From contig NC_045138.2 of assembly GCF_008831285.2 (NCBI RefSeq), forward strand, positions 43,083,115 through 43,147,114: a DNA stretch of 64,000 nucleotides. Direction: 5' to 3'. Under the pieces are notes generated by a model. The model was not told the DNA's origin. It did no database searches and worked only from the letters and a program-made list of their open reading frames with translations. Position 1 is the stretch's first letter, and each line of letters starts with the position of its first letter. Positions 46,301 through 58,989 of this stretch are shown piece after piece. A program made the translations under genes and the position numbers. The stretch is from Nymphaea colorata (lineage: Eukaryota; Streptophyta; Magnoliopsida; Nymphaeales; Nymphaeaceae).

Positions 46301-48930
46301 TTGATCTGATTTGGCTGAAATTAGTTCGACAGTGATTACATACTGTAGCAAGTACGAAGAATGAGTTTTGGAACCATGAGAACTGAAATAAATTCAAACA
46401 ACGATGACTGAACACAAACTGAACTAAGCAAATATAGGTTTAGACAAGATAAACATGATCCTAATTTGATTTCAGCTCACTTCATTGAGTTAAGCTTAGA
46501 TTTTCAAAGCCCTAAAAGACATGAGAAAGAGTAGGCTCCAAGAAATTCAGAATTGAATTTAACACAAACCAGAAATAGGAAGCTCAAACCGCACTAAGAG
46601 CTGATAGATTCAAACATGATGAACACATGCCTAGCATGGTTCGAGTTGACTCAACTTAGTTGAACAGAAATCTAGCTCGGACCCTACTAAATAGGAGAGA
46701 GAGTGATCTAGTAGAAAATTGCGAGTTAGTCTAGAATTGAAATTTGAGCTTGGTAAATCAAAGTAAGTAAAATAATACTTTCTTTCCACTGTGATAAACC
46801 TATCTTGAACTTGCTTGGACTTGAGAATACATGGTCGAGCTAAATATTACAACTTTAGGTTCTGGTGAGTTAGCTTAAGCTGGTCAAAAGAGTTGGTGAG
46901 CTGTTTTTGACTTCCCTCTTAAACTTGTAGAGCTAAGAACTACCCTATTTGTGTTTGTTCTAAATCATTACAAGAGTTTTTGAGATTTCTAACCGTTAGG
47001 GGCAAGATGGTTATTTGATATGATGGCAACAACCTAGGCGATCTTGGTCTGTGTATCAGGTATCAAAGTAAGGTAGGATTGACTGTAATTTCTTATGGCT
47101 GGCCCTATATTTGAAATCACTTTCGAAAGCTAGGTTCAAAAACTTGTAGAGGGGTGAATAATCATTTGGTCATGGTGAAAAATGTGGGATGTTTATAACA
47201 CACCAAAGACAAGTGTTGGAATCTTCATTGCAAGCCTAGAAAAGGGAAAAATACTATAGGCACGTCAGAAATGAGGAATGTCATATTGTTGAATTAGGAA
47301 GGTTATTGAGGCAAGTGTCACCACTAGAAAATAACAATTTTACCCTTGAATATCTCCATTCTGTCCCATTTTCATGAAATAATTTTAGAAGTTCTAAAAA
47401 TTGTTTACCACAAGTTTAATCAAGATTGTTTCCCTCTTCATAAGCCATTATAGAACAAATGTACGGGCTCAAATTCAATCAAAATGGTCCAAAATGGCTC
47501 ATTTCCTTAGTTTTTTCCAGCATTTCTTGTCAATAGAACACCTATATACCTGACCAAACCAATGATAGGATATCCTCAATATTAGAAGAATACTTCCAGC
47601 TCCATTTCTAGTTTCAATCATAAAGTCTAGCATTCGAGCAGTCATTTCTAGAAAATGACATATCAGTTCCACCATTTCTACTTGTCTGGTCATCATTTCA
47701 ATCTAATTCGAGTGAGTTAGCATGAAATAAGCTGGGATGATACTCTTCAGTGCAGGATCTAAGTCTTCTTGCTCTTAGTTTGAACAATTCTATCCCAGAC
47801 TGAGCATAAATCTAGTTTCCCAGTCACTTTTACAGTGTCTATTTCTGGATATTGTCACTAGTAACTTTTAAGTTGAATTTTTGAGAGGTCTGGAATGCCA
47901 ATTTCTAATCTAATTGCATACACGGATTAAGGATCACTCGACGAGAGAATTGGTGTTCGCAATTCTCATAAACAAACCCAGAATCATAGTTTCCCACTTA
48001 TCCCTAACATTTCCATTTCTCTAGTCAATTTTCATACCTATGATTTAAGAAAAGATTGATTTTGGAAGGGCAAATGATGGACTTTTCTAGCCAAACCTGG
48101 TATGGCCCCTAAACCAAACCCAAACTATGACCCAATGTGGTCAGTTTACCTATCTAAGCTTGTAGAACCCAGTTTATGTTCCAGGAGTAAATTTGTCTAA
48201 TATTTTTGTATAAACCTTAGTTTGTGGCCACATAAACTTTACTTAAGGATATACTTGCGCCAAAATTGAAGCTAGTAGACTCATGCAGAATTTGAGCCTG
48301 CCCAGAGCTAAGTCAAATCTGGTTGAACTTGGCTGACCTAGATAACTGCAGAACTTGACCCACCTGACCGAAGACCAATATGACTTGCAACCAGCTGAGT
48401 CTAGACCCAGATCAAGCCCCTATCCATCTATTAACCACTGAGTTTGAGCTTACAGCACCCAGAATAAGCTTGGTTTGGGTACCAGATCCCAGATCTTAAA
48501 TTCAAATCTAATTGTTAGAGCTCAAATTATAAATCTTAATGCCAAATCTTTCGATGTAATTGAGATCATTCTCTAAATCGATATCGTGATGTCAATTTGT
48601 ATATAAATCTAAGTCTTAGATTGAAATTAACTGAGTGTTGACACATGTCAGCTATCTAAATTTTTGTATGGAGTGCATGTATCAACCATCTAATCTTTTA
48701 GATGGACGATGCATGCTAGCCATCCAATCATTCATCAAGAAGACACTTGGCTCAGGTCTCTGTCTTGGAATTTCATAGGGGACACGTGTCCAGATTTCAA
48801 TCTTTTTGTACTTGAGACACGTCATACTCTATGGATCTTGTGCTATCCAAAGAGGACACCTGTCAGAATTTAAGCAGCAAATCTCCGGCACCCCCACATA
48901 TGGTGATTTCAGAAATTCAAACGGGTAACT
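43347..48930. other. Gene-free AT-rich DNA with degenerate short repeats
   Basis: No gene or domain recognised. Most of it is rich in GATTYAGATC / AATCCAAATC / CTAGGTT words. A 78-bp tandem repeat lies at about 44660-44810 (CATACTTTAAACAAATCTAA at 44664 and 44742). A TA tract is at 46177-46193. The small frames (44821-45012, 45388-45684 minus, 47499-47696 minus) show no known family. Decayed retrotransposon interior is the likeliest content. Confidence 0.5.
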
Positions 48931-48940
48931 CTTGATAACT

Positions 48941-49130
48941 ATATATAGTGGCCTTCTGGAAGGCCCCTTCGTATTTCTTACTTTGCTTGGCTTTATTTAT
49001 TTTCTTATAGATCTGTTTTACTTTGATTTGTGCACAAGTCTTTGGATGAACTCAAGTCCTAACGTGAAGAAAAAAAAAAAACTCGATGAAGTAGAAGAGG
49101 AACTTGGAGAAGAAGAGGGGGCAAGGTAAG
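48941..49130 (+). promoter_or_regulatory. TATA box, short exon-like ORF and splice donor
   Basis: ATATATA at 48941-48947 is followed by a 7-bp stem GGCCTTC/GAAGGCC (48950-48965), an ATG at 49046 opening a 27-codon Lys/Glu-rich frame (EEELGEEEGAR) and AAG|GTAAGT with GT at 49126-49127. The layout resembles the leader of repeat copy B (TATA, then a donor after a few hundred bp). It could be a true first exon or another LTR promoter. No downstream exon was recognised. Confidence 0.3.
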
Positions 49131-52100
49131 TTCGGCACTCTATCTCTCTTATGAACTCCTTGTTTAATTTTGCTCTAGTCCTTTCCTTCTTCACATATCC
49201 ACTTTTCCTTTCTATATATTTTGCATAGTCTCTTCTTCTCCATGTGAAGCACTCCATAGAGGCTTCACATATGGTTGTCTCTGTTCCTTTTTTGTTCACT
49301 TTTTTTTGTCTCATTCTGTATGTGTTAGTTTTCTTTGTTTTGATCTATTGATCATAGGTTATGATCATTGCTTATAGTGTTGCATGATAGAATGTCTAAA
49401 TATATTTGATTCTCCTATATTTCCTCCATGTTACCTCTAATTTTTTATGTGTGTGAATGCATGATTTCTGTTATTTTATTTGTTTTAGGTTTAAACATAT
49501 TTAACTTAGTGATTTGCAAATTGTTGTGTCATCACATTTGGGTTTTCAATATGGTTTTTGGTCTTCGGGATATAGATTTTCAATTCATGCAAAACTTGGA
49601 ACTGTAGACATTCCAGAACTTTGCATGATTACAGAGACCTATATATCTCAAACTAAAAATCGTTTTGATGGTCTATAAAAAAACCTTGTTTCTCCTTTTT
49701 GTCTACTATGTGTCCTACATTTTATCAAATTCTATCTGTTTGATCCCTACATTGGGTGATCTTCTAAAGTCTATATTATGAAACTTTTAATTTTTTAAAA
49801 ATGAGGTTCTGCTATATGTTTAGATTGTGAACTCAATTATTTTCGTTTGAGAACCTCAATTCATATTTTGTAAAATTCAGAAGTTAGATACGTATGTCTA
49901 CTTATGGCCCACCAATTTTTAGCCAAATCTGAGCTGATTTGACCAGCCATTCATGGATCCAGTCAAAGCATATTTCTGCTACAGCTTTTTGTAGATTACT
50001 GCAAACTTGTGTTTTCCCCAAATTTTCCATACTATATCTTTCCGTCAGTTTGTGGTTTCTAGAAAATTTAAGATGAAATTGTCTTTCTGTAATATTGTGA
50101 GTCTACCCCTAAATTTACAGCTCAAAATGATGTTTTTTAGTGAACCAAAAGTTGTCATTTTTTTAGTGAACCAAAAGCTGTCATTTAAGACCGGCATTTA
50201 ACCTGTTGTCCCACAGTTCTCTATGCATATGTGTTTCTTCACTAATTTCATCAGACCATAGCCTTGTGACCGCTGTACGTTTTCCAATATGTAAGTCACT
50301 ATTGATTTGTGGTTATGCAAAAGTATCCAGACCAATTTTTATGCCAATCTGAGTTGATTTGGTGTGATTTTTATTAGACCAAATGTGGTTGTTGAACCAA
50401 TCTTACAAATTTTGTTTCCTATAATTTTAAATGTCTGTCAAAGGTTTGTGGTCCTATATCTTTCTAATCCAACAAGATTTTTTAAGTCTACCATTTGGAA
50501 TTGGTTGTCCTACGTGCAGAAGCTTCTCCTCAAATTTCATGTCAATATATGATGTCATTAACCCTATTTTTGAATCCTCCAAATTGGCCTTTGAGTTCGT
50601 TGTATTCCATGCGGCATAATTTTCACGTTCCAACTTGTTATCTTAGGTCAAATCCGATTTTAACATATAGTTCGGATTTATTTCATGATGCACATCTTTA
50701 ATTAGGCATTTAGGTTGCTATCATGAAGTTTTATTGTTTGTTAAAACTGATCTAACCCTAATCCTAAGTCGCATTCTTATTACTTTATGAAATTATAAAA
50801 TTGGCCAAATTAGGAATTTGTGCCATGTTTTTTAGATGTAATTTGTCCTAATGTAAACCCATGAAACAAGCTTGCAAATAATAGTTTGAACATGTTAGGT
50901 GGTCTTTTGCACTTTATAATATTGAATTTTCTCAAATACATGTTTATACATGCTAAATTTGCATTCAAATTCATAAAGGAACTTAAGCCAGTTCATCACG
51001 TCTCATGGAAAGTCATTGTATGTGAACTTTGAAACTACCCTAGCTCCTGTGTGGGTCCAAATTCGTGAATTTTATAGCTGTTATATTATATTTTGTCACT
51101 CTTATGATTAGATGTGCATCAAGTAGTTTGTTTTCAGCTTTGTATCATGCACATTCAGTTTAAAACCACTCACTTAGAATTAGATCCACATGAAAATCAG
51201 GGCAGGCTAATTAGATGCATGGATATGACAATAGTCCTAGTATGCACCTGATCCAAACTGATTTTCATGTGAATACACATTTTCAAAAACATAATTTTGT
51301 ACTCCATGTTTTCAAAATTGAACTTGTTTAAAAAATCAATTTTCTAAAAACTCTAACTTCAAATGTGAATGAGATTTAGATTTAACCCACCTAAACCATG
51401 TGAGGTCCACTCATTGCCTCAGCCCAGACCTAGCATCGAATCCTATACAACAAGCCTAAACATAACCCATGTTGGAACTATGCTCAGATTTTGACTCTAG
51501 CTAAGTGGACCCAAGTCAAACTTTTCAACCTAGACAGGTTAGCCGTGTGCGTGTAGGTCAAACCAGATAACAATTATGAAAATTGGATAACATATAGTTG
51601 AATTAAGATTTCATCCTGGGCTGGAATTAGGAGCTTAGATTAGATTTCAATCAAATTGAATCCCAAATTTCAAGTCATATAGAATTGGACCTCTGCTTGG
51701 ATTTTGCACTTTACTATGAATATCAAATATAGAACCTTGGCTCTCGAACTAAAGTTATTTGGACTATGATTTCAATTATCCCAAAGTTTGGATTTCATAA
51801 CTAAATTCAGATCATGAATTTGAATTCAGATCATAAATTCAAACTCAGATCCAAACCCTAGCTGACACCTAGGCCCAGGACCTTTATTTTAAACCTTCAG
51901 ATTTGGACATTTGAATTGGATCATAAAGTGTGGTCTCGTATATGATGGGAAACATAACTAGATAGTTTGTTTTTTTGTTTATTAAATTTTAATTTATGAA
52001 ACCTCTCTTATTTCTATTTCAAATTGAATATATATATATACACCCACACACTATCACATGGTCTAGCAATGGATATGTATGTTGTAATGGGTAGAAGGTC

Positions 52101-53920
52101 ATACCCATCACTGTCCGTGGCTCAAGGCATGACCAATGACTATTTTGGTTGTGGCTGGAAATGGCCATTGTTGTAGCCAACAACTGTTTGGCTTGTGCCC
52201 AAAAAGTTTTTGGCAACAGCTGCTGCCCTGCCCTATGATGTTTGGGCATAATGGCTGTAACTGAGGTGGCCCTTAGCAAATGCCAAAGTACAGTCTGTTA
52301 CCACAAATATGTTTGGCAATTGCCACAGAGTTATTGGCCACAATAAGGGCCCTAACAAAAATTATTATTTATTATTGTGTGATCAAGATGACAATGCTTA
52401 AACAACTGAAAAATACATTTTAGATGATAAATGGTAAGACAAAGACATATAGTTCCTTCAATTTATAGAGCATATATGGGAAATGATAAGGGAGGGCATA
52501 TATGGGAAATGATAAGGGAGGTTGATAAAGATGGTTTCAAGCTGCATAAACTTTATAAAATGTAGAATATCATGAATAAAAGAATTCAAAGTATAATATA
52601 TAAACAAGAGAAAAAAGATGTAGCGACTGACAACTCATATTTCTTTAATTTTATGCATGAAATTTTGGTAAAAAATAGAACAAAAGCAATACTCCTTTAA
52701 ATTGCATGACACACTATAAATCCCAAACATTACTCACAAAAATGGCTTGAAAGGAGGTGTTGGTTGTGTCCCTCTTCTTCAAGATCCAGAAATATCAATT
52801 CATAGGTTGCTCTACTCGTGAAGACTTTATAATGATCATCGTGTGTTGAAGATGGTAAATAGTGAATTTTGGAAGTTTTTACATGGAGATTTTGATTCAC
52901 TGATAGCTCTTGTGGAAAAGAAGGATGAAGTTCCTCTTAACTAGTGAGAAATTTATGGTATAGGAACACCAATTCTCCACATCATCATGTTGAGAAAGAA
53001 ATTAATATTTAAATTCACATGGCTATGTGATCACTCATGCATGTTGTGGACTTGGCAGTACAACATGACTGAGCATGTGAATACATGAGGTAGTTTGTAA
53101 ATGAAGTCTTAGACAAAGTTTTGTCATTTTGCCATGAGAAGGATGCAGCTCTGAAATGTTAGTCTCAAAGAGATACTCCAATGACACCAGACCATCAGAG
53201 AAGAGGAGGAATGGTTTAAGTGTGAATATCATATTCAACAAGTCAGACATCAATGTTGTCATTTATGATGAAATGATATATACAGTAAAAGAATTTGAAA
53301 AGGAAGCCAAGATCTGATAGCAGTCGCTGCATGATAAAAAGTGCATGAGAGAATACTAGCACAAGAAAGAAGAATAAACAACCAAGTGTTTTGCAAGAGC
53401 AACTAACCAATCTGCCGAGTTATGTAGAAGTAGAAAATCGTAGCATTGAAACACTGATGTCGTCACACCTAATGCATTTTTTGTATCAAAGCAGCAGTTT
53501 TTATTGATCTCCTAGTAAGTTTTGACATCTACCTCTATTTTTCATGAAAGCTTATCTTAACAAGTGAAGTATTTAATTGTCACATAGCTGTGTAGATTTG
53601 TGTTGTCTTCAACTAGAATCCATAGACGTGCTTCCTCATTGAACAGTCATCACTTGTGTTTCCAGGTAATAAAGCAACAACACAATAACTTGTGTGATAT
53701 AAATGAGAGATTAGTTCTAGAACTATTAGTTATCTATGCAGTCTGTAAAGTGCATTAGCTAGAGTGATAGGTAGTGCAACAAGACTTGTGACATAACAAA
53801 GACAATAACTTTTATTTAGAATTATTCTTAAAAGTGATGTTAGGAAATATAGATTGGCTTTGTAGTGGCATCCAATAAAATCTTGCACTTCAACTGTTTG
53901 TTGGAGTCTCCCTCCTATAG
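49131..53920. other. Gene-free AT-rich DNA
   Basis: No coding domain recognised in either strand. It contains small tandem duplications: AGTGAACCAAAAG with TGTCATTT at about 50139 and 50165, and GCATATATGGGAAATGATAA at 52470 and 52496. Frames at 50007-50701 and 52741-53262 show no family I can name. Confidence 0.5.
52130..52370. repeat. MITE-like block with GGCCA/TTTGGCAA words
   Basis: The words TTTGGCAATTGCCA, TTGTGGCC-like, TGGCCATTG, TTTTTGGCAACAGC and GGGCC recur in both orientations over about 240 bp. This is similar in style to subterminal repeats of non-autonomous DNA transposons. No ends were defined. Confidence 0.35.
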
Positions 53921-54290
53921 TACCTTTAATCTTTGATGAAACATTTGAAGGTAATACCGTCTCTAGAGACGGTTCGTAATTCTTCCTGTGTAAATTTCAG
54001 CTTCTGTCCATGAGAGAGGTCCTACATGAACTTCATCACAAATACACCGCAATGATAGTTGTTTTCTTGCTGGGGACATTTGATGAAGAATAAATTGTAG
54101 CCATCTACCTTTAATCTCTGATGAAACATTTGAAGGTAATACCATCTCTAGAGACGGTTCATAATTCTTCTATGTAAATTTCAGCTTCTCTCCATGAGAG
54201 AGGTCCTACATGAACTTCATCACAAATACACCGCAATGATAGTTGTTTTCTTGCTGGGGACATTTGATGAAAAATAAATTGTAGCCATCA
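53921..54290. repeat. 185-bp tandem duplication with CCGTCTCTAGAGACGG palindrome
   Basis: Units 53921-54105 and 54106-54290 both start TACCTTTAATC and run TTTGAAGGTAATACC, TCTAGAGACGGTTC, AATTTCAGCTTCT, CCTACATGAACTTCATCAC and TTGTAGCCATC. Unit 1 has a perfect 16-bp palindrome (about 53957-53972); unit 2 has one base changed. A related but diverged stretch is at 59505-59600. Confidence 0.92.
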
Positions 54291-54679
54291 TTGCAATGAA
54301 AAAATTTTGTAAAGACACTATACTATAGAAGAATAAGGAAATGAAGTTAGGGTCATCCACATGAAATCTCTTCTATTCAACAATACAATTCTTAACATGG
54401 ATATCAGTGTTGCTGCGTGGTAAGCTTGTTGATCTTCTCAAGGAAGTTCAGAGAACTTTACATTTGTAACATTTCTTTCCATTTTTTATGATGTATAGCA
54501 CCCAATGTTTTGGATCACACCACAAACAAGGAAGAATGGATGGAACATACAATTACAATCATATACTACAATTCAAATCAAATCGTACAAATGGGTGTAA
54601 AATTGGATATACCATTTCACATTCTATTATTCCAAGTGGAGGTTTCACTTCCTCCCTCACTCTATTGACCAATGCAGAA

Positions 54680-55030
54680 AATGTCAATTCATTATGTGTG
54701 CCATATGGTAAATCCAATAGATGATCAACAATTTGTTGTCTATTGGACTCTTTATGTAAAAAACTTGTTGACATTGATTTGCTAAAACAAATGGTTCATC
54801 ATTCATACATCTGTAGTTGATGTTAACATATGTGGACCCAAATCCACCAAACTTTAATGTCCATCTGACGTGCATTCAAGACATCATACCATTTGCATTT
54901 GAATACCACATGCTTTAGTCTCTCATAGTAACTAACCTCTATTATATTAGTGATGTATCCATAGTATTGAACTTCACCAATATTAGGAGTATGCGCATTA
55001 ACAAAAACACCACTATTCTGGTATTTTATG
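54680..55030 (-). pseudogene. CACTA transposase DUF4216 domain
   Basis: The minus strand gives VQYYGYITNIIEVSYYERLK and VFKCKWYDV (55000-54890), then after a frame change FGSTYVNINYRCMNDEPFVL and ANQCQQVFYI (54850-54730). This is the DUF4216 pattern (YYGxxxxIxEL.Y......FKCxW.D...PFxLAxQxxQVFY). It is the most C-terminal domain seen. Confidence 0.8.
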
Positions 55031-55709
55031 TATGTATTTTTATGCTTTGTACGAAATTGAATCCATTAGAATCAACCCTTTATATCTAAATGCATTCTTG
55101 TTTGGGATTAAGACAACCAAACAATATCTTCTGGCATATGTTGATTTCCTAAATCATGTTTTTTTGTAATATGTAACCATACATATAGATATATAAATGT
55201 CGTAAATAATATAAATCTAAATACATACAAGCATATGTATGAACCAAACTTGTTTTTCAAACCAATCTAGAAACTTTGTTTTATGAAGACGCTATATGGC
55301 ATTGGGATTCATCATGTGTTGCTGGTAATCAATATCAAGTGTTGGATATAACACAAAAATAAAAAAAATTAATAACATCATAATATATTGTATGAACAAT
55401 GTATTATATATATGTGAATTTTAGAATATTCCTATGTAATATATGGTAAAACAGCCGTATGATGAAATAATATGTACGTATGTACTTGCTGGTGAGCTAA
55501 TGTGTCCATAGTTACCAATTCTAATGCCCCACTCTCTCCACATTGGATTCATTATCTGGATTAACATTGTCTTTGCCATTACTTTCAAGTCAATTAATTG
55601 TCTATAGCTTCCGGTAATATGTTGAACAGAATGTCATACATTCATTTGCCAAATAGCCCATTGCAATTGACCTTTTTGGTTGACTTTTGTTACGAACATA
55701 CCTCTTAAC

Positions 55710-56123
55710 TTAAATAAGTACCTGATAAAGTAATAGTGTGAAGACAAATACTCTTGTTAACAACTTCTTTGCAACAAAAATTAAAACAAAGAAATATCTC
55801 TCAATAGGATGCGTCCACTTGTATTCCCATGGTCCACTCAATTGAACTTCATTTGCTAAATAAATTGTTAAATGCACCATCACATAAAAAAAAGTTGGTA
55901 AAAATATCATCTTTAATTGACAAAGTGTTATACTAAGTTGTTGTTCTAATTCTTGTAACTCAGCATCTATTATGGCCTTCATACACAATTTTATGAAAAT
56001 CTCACAATATTTTATGAACACGAGACTGACCTTTTTGGGTAATGATCTCCTTAAAGCCAAAGGAAGAAATGTTGTGTGAATGTGACAATCATGAATCTTT
56101 AGACTGGAGATCATGTGTCCCAC
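55710..56123 (-). pseudogene. CACTA transposase DUF4218 domain
   Basis: The frame reads SLKIHDCHIHTTFLPLALRR, IAITLCxL-like SITLCQLKMIFLPTFFYVMV, HLTIYLANEVQLSGPWEYKW and PIERYF. This matches the DUF4218 domain that follows the core in plant TNP2 proteins (KSHDCHV...LPLALR...ITLCxLExIFPPxFFDxMVHLxxHL...GPVxYRWMYPIERY). 137 codons open, then broken. Confidence 0.9.
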
Positions 56124-56469
56124 ACAATGACTTTGTGTGAAATGTTGCTTAAACTAACCAATTGGAATTGTTAAATTATTTAACACATTACAAAATATAT
56201 CTTTCTCATTCTTGTCAATGTTGTAATATGCTGGAGGAAGTACCCGCCTATCTGAATTTGGATGTTGTCATGCATGAAGTGACTCTCGCATGTTTATTTC
56301 CTTCAAGTTCATTCTAGCATTCAAATGATCTTTCGATTTGTTGTGTATATTTAATAATGTACCTATGATGTTGTCACAAATATTATTTTCTATATACATA
56401 ACATGTAAATTGTGATGTAATATATTATGCTCTCAATATGACAAAGTAAACAAAATACTTTTTTTTCTT

Positions 56470-56598
56470 TCAATTATATTTGAGTTCTTCTTCCATATAT
56501 GTGTTCAACGTCATATCATGCAACAATTCTAACCCTACAATCATGTGTCGAGGAGCTGGACTTAATTCCACTATACCGTCAAACATGTGTTTGTTTTT

Positions 56599-56647
<49 letters not shown>

Positions 56648-57621
56648 CTCAAATGGAGCCAACGACGATGACTGTTATAACAGATCTTATTGCTATGCTT
56701 TAGTCTGCCAATACATGTATCTTTAGAACAGATGAGAATAGCTAGCTTACCCTTCATACTCCAAGCTAATATGTATGCATATCCCAAAATATCATGTATG
56801 CTTCACAATAAAGCTGCACGTATTTGAAAATGTTGTTGTCTATGAAAGTCAAATATATGTACTCCTTCAGCCCATAACATATTTGATTCATCGACCAATG
56901 GCTGTGGACAAACATTCTTGTCATTTGTTTTTGAACTTGTTAGTCCTGAGATGATTAATGACAACAACATATTTGGTTGCTTCATGCACATCCAAGGTGA
57001 CAAATTATATATCACCAGCAAACAGACCATATGGCGTATGTTGAACTTAAATTTTCAAATGGGTTGAACTTATCACTAGCCAAACACAAGCACATATTGT
57101 GAGCTTTTAATGCAAATGATGGGTGCTTCTCATCAAAGCTCTTCCATACTAGACCATCTATCGGGTGTCTTAGGACTCCATCTTTTACACTTTGGTCACT
57201 ATGTCATGTCATATGTTGTGCAACTTCAGACATTATGAACATTCTCTTCATCCGTACAATAAGGAAAAAATATCGTAAAGCTTCATTGATGTCTTTTGAA
57301 ATTTACATGCCTTTGTCATCCTCAACTCATCATCACCATACTTCATCGTGAAGTACTACATTTATCACATGTATCTTTCATTGCGTTTTCATTATTAAAT
57401 AACATACAATTATTAGGACACATATCAATTTTTTGGCAATTGAACCCCAACTCTCCAATGATCTTCTTTGCCTCATGGACTGACTTCAGCAGTTCTATCA
57501 TTGTAGGAAATGCTTCTACTAACAACTCAAGCAACAAATCAATGTTTTTGTTAGTCCACCCACATAAATTTTTTATACGAAAAACCATACCAAAAAGCTC
57601 ATCTTCATAAATCTGTTGCAC
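56470..57621 (-). pseudogene. CACTA transposase core (Transposase_21)
   Basis: 57618-57343 reads RIKNLCGWTNKNIDLLLELL, AFPTMIELLKSVHEAKKIIG and CPNNCMLFNNENAMKDTC, a clear TNP2 match. 57280-57060 continues in broken frames (DGVLRHP-like, HPSFALKAHNMCLC, LASDKFNPF). 57030-56803 has NLSPWMCMKQPNMLLSLIISG, VDESNMLWAEGV and FQIRAALL. 56787-56470 has WSMKGKLAILICSKDTC and NSHRRWL, then a (TA)22 tract where other TNP2 proteins have a short loop. Several frameshifts; not functional. Confidence 0.88.
56602..56645. repeat. (TA)22 microsatellite inside the transposase
   Basis: It sits between RRWLHLSH-like and RKNKHMFDG coding segments of the TNP2 core. It is in frame on the minus strand as an Ile-Tyr run. 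Confidence 0.95.
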
Positions 57622-57789
57622 TATGGATACAATTGATGTTCAACATCTTTAATCAATCTTTCATAGTCATCGTTATTCTCCCCATCTTCAGTACTATCTG
57701 CCCTCTGGAAAGATGACATAGAAGGTCGTACATGAAACACTTCTGACAACAACCCTTGAATGTTTTCAACAATTGTTTCTGGTGCACAT

Positions 57790-58020
57790 TCATGTGAAAT
57801 TCTTCTCTCCATGATATTTCCAACAAACATACGTTTGTACAAAGCTATTACATATTATGTGATCAAGGATATCTGTAGCCACCTGAGTGAGAACATTATT
57901 GTTTCTTACACAAGGATATCTCATTCTTCCATTCACTATCACATTATGTGTGATAGCATAGTCAAAAAATTGTTTGACTCCAGTTACATATTCCAAATGT
58001 CTTTTCTTTTCGTAATCCAA
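57790..58020 (-). pseudogene. CACTA transposase N-terminal (transposase-associated) domain
   Basis: An ATG at 58020 opens MDYEKKRHLEYVTGVKQFFD, then NGRMRYPCVRNNNVL and FVQTYVCWKYHGE. This matches the plant transposase-associated domain (YxxGVxxFxxFA...CPCxxCxN...GFxxxYxxWxxHGE). The first CPC Cys is replaced by Tyr and CxN by NNN, so the metal-binding pattern is damaged. This is probably the true N-terminus of the transposase. The next segment (57842-57621) is an acidic linker ending in RLIKDVEHQLYP. Confidence 0.85.
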
Positions 58021-58989
58021 GTTTGATTATCTATTCTTTAATAGATATGTACAATCAACTTCAATATGATCAACTCTCAATATTGTGAATGTTGCATTTA
58101 ACCATTTGTTTTTTGATTCATACAAATTAAAGTTCATTGTGTAGCTTGTCATGCAATCTTCCAAACAAGTACCTAAACAATTTATTTTGATAATCCTATA
58201 TCTTTTAAACATCATAAAGTAACATCTTGAACATATATGCAACACAAACATCATATCTGTAACTCAAAGATCATTAATAAATGATTAATTGCACCATTTG
58301 ACGGTGAAACATGCTATATAATTCTTAAAATGATGCTACAATTCAAGCAGTTCAAGACAATTATAAGTCTTCAGTCGTTCAAACAATTTTCCGAACACTT
58401 GGTGGGTGGGTAAAAATTGTAGAGACCGAAAACTTTCAAACATCATAAACGCATACAAATGACAACCAATCAATGCATTGCAAATAAGTATGTACATAGT
58501 TGAATTAGACATGGTCAAAATTTGTTTCCAAAATCTTATCACAATGCACCAGAATCCGACGAGGACAAAAATTGAGGAAACATTGGGGGTCTTGTGTTTG
58601 TAGGTATTTTATGTAATTAATATATCAAATTTAAGGTATTAAGTTCAACAAACATTCTTGCAAAGTTTTACAACCAAATACTATTGAAAAATGGCAATAT
58701 CTCGCTGAAAAAAATCGAATATATATCATATAAGTATGTTATAACCTAAAATCATTCACAGATAGAAAAAATGAGTGAGATTAAGGAACCAACCTTTTTA
58801 TCTTTTAGCCATTCAAAAATGATGAACAATGGCTACAATCATTGAAAAATCAGGGTAACCGCCAGCGAGAAGAAGATGGAAGAGAAAAGAAAATAGAAAA
58901 GAAGAAGAAACTAGAAGAACGGTTTGAGTGGAGCTATAAGTTGGGGAATCCTTTATCGATGCATGAGAGATATCATAAAGGCCTACTTT

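Noticed and set aside
52741-53262. Possible decayed transposase or ankyrin-like coding (readings such as NSEFWKFLHGDFDSLIALVE)
   Set aside because: Only short fragments between stops; no motif firm enough to name a family.
54316-54330. CACTA word as the CACTA-element 3' end
   Set aside because: The following bases do not match the 5' terminus and no subterminal repeats surround it.
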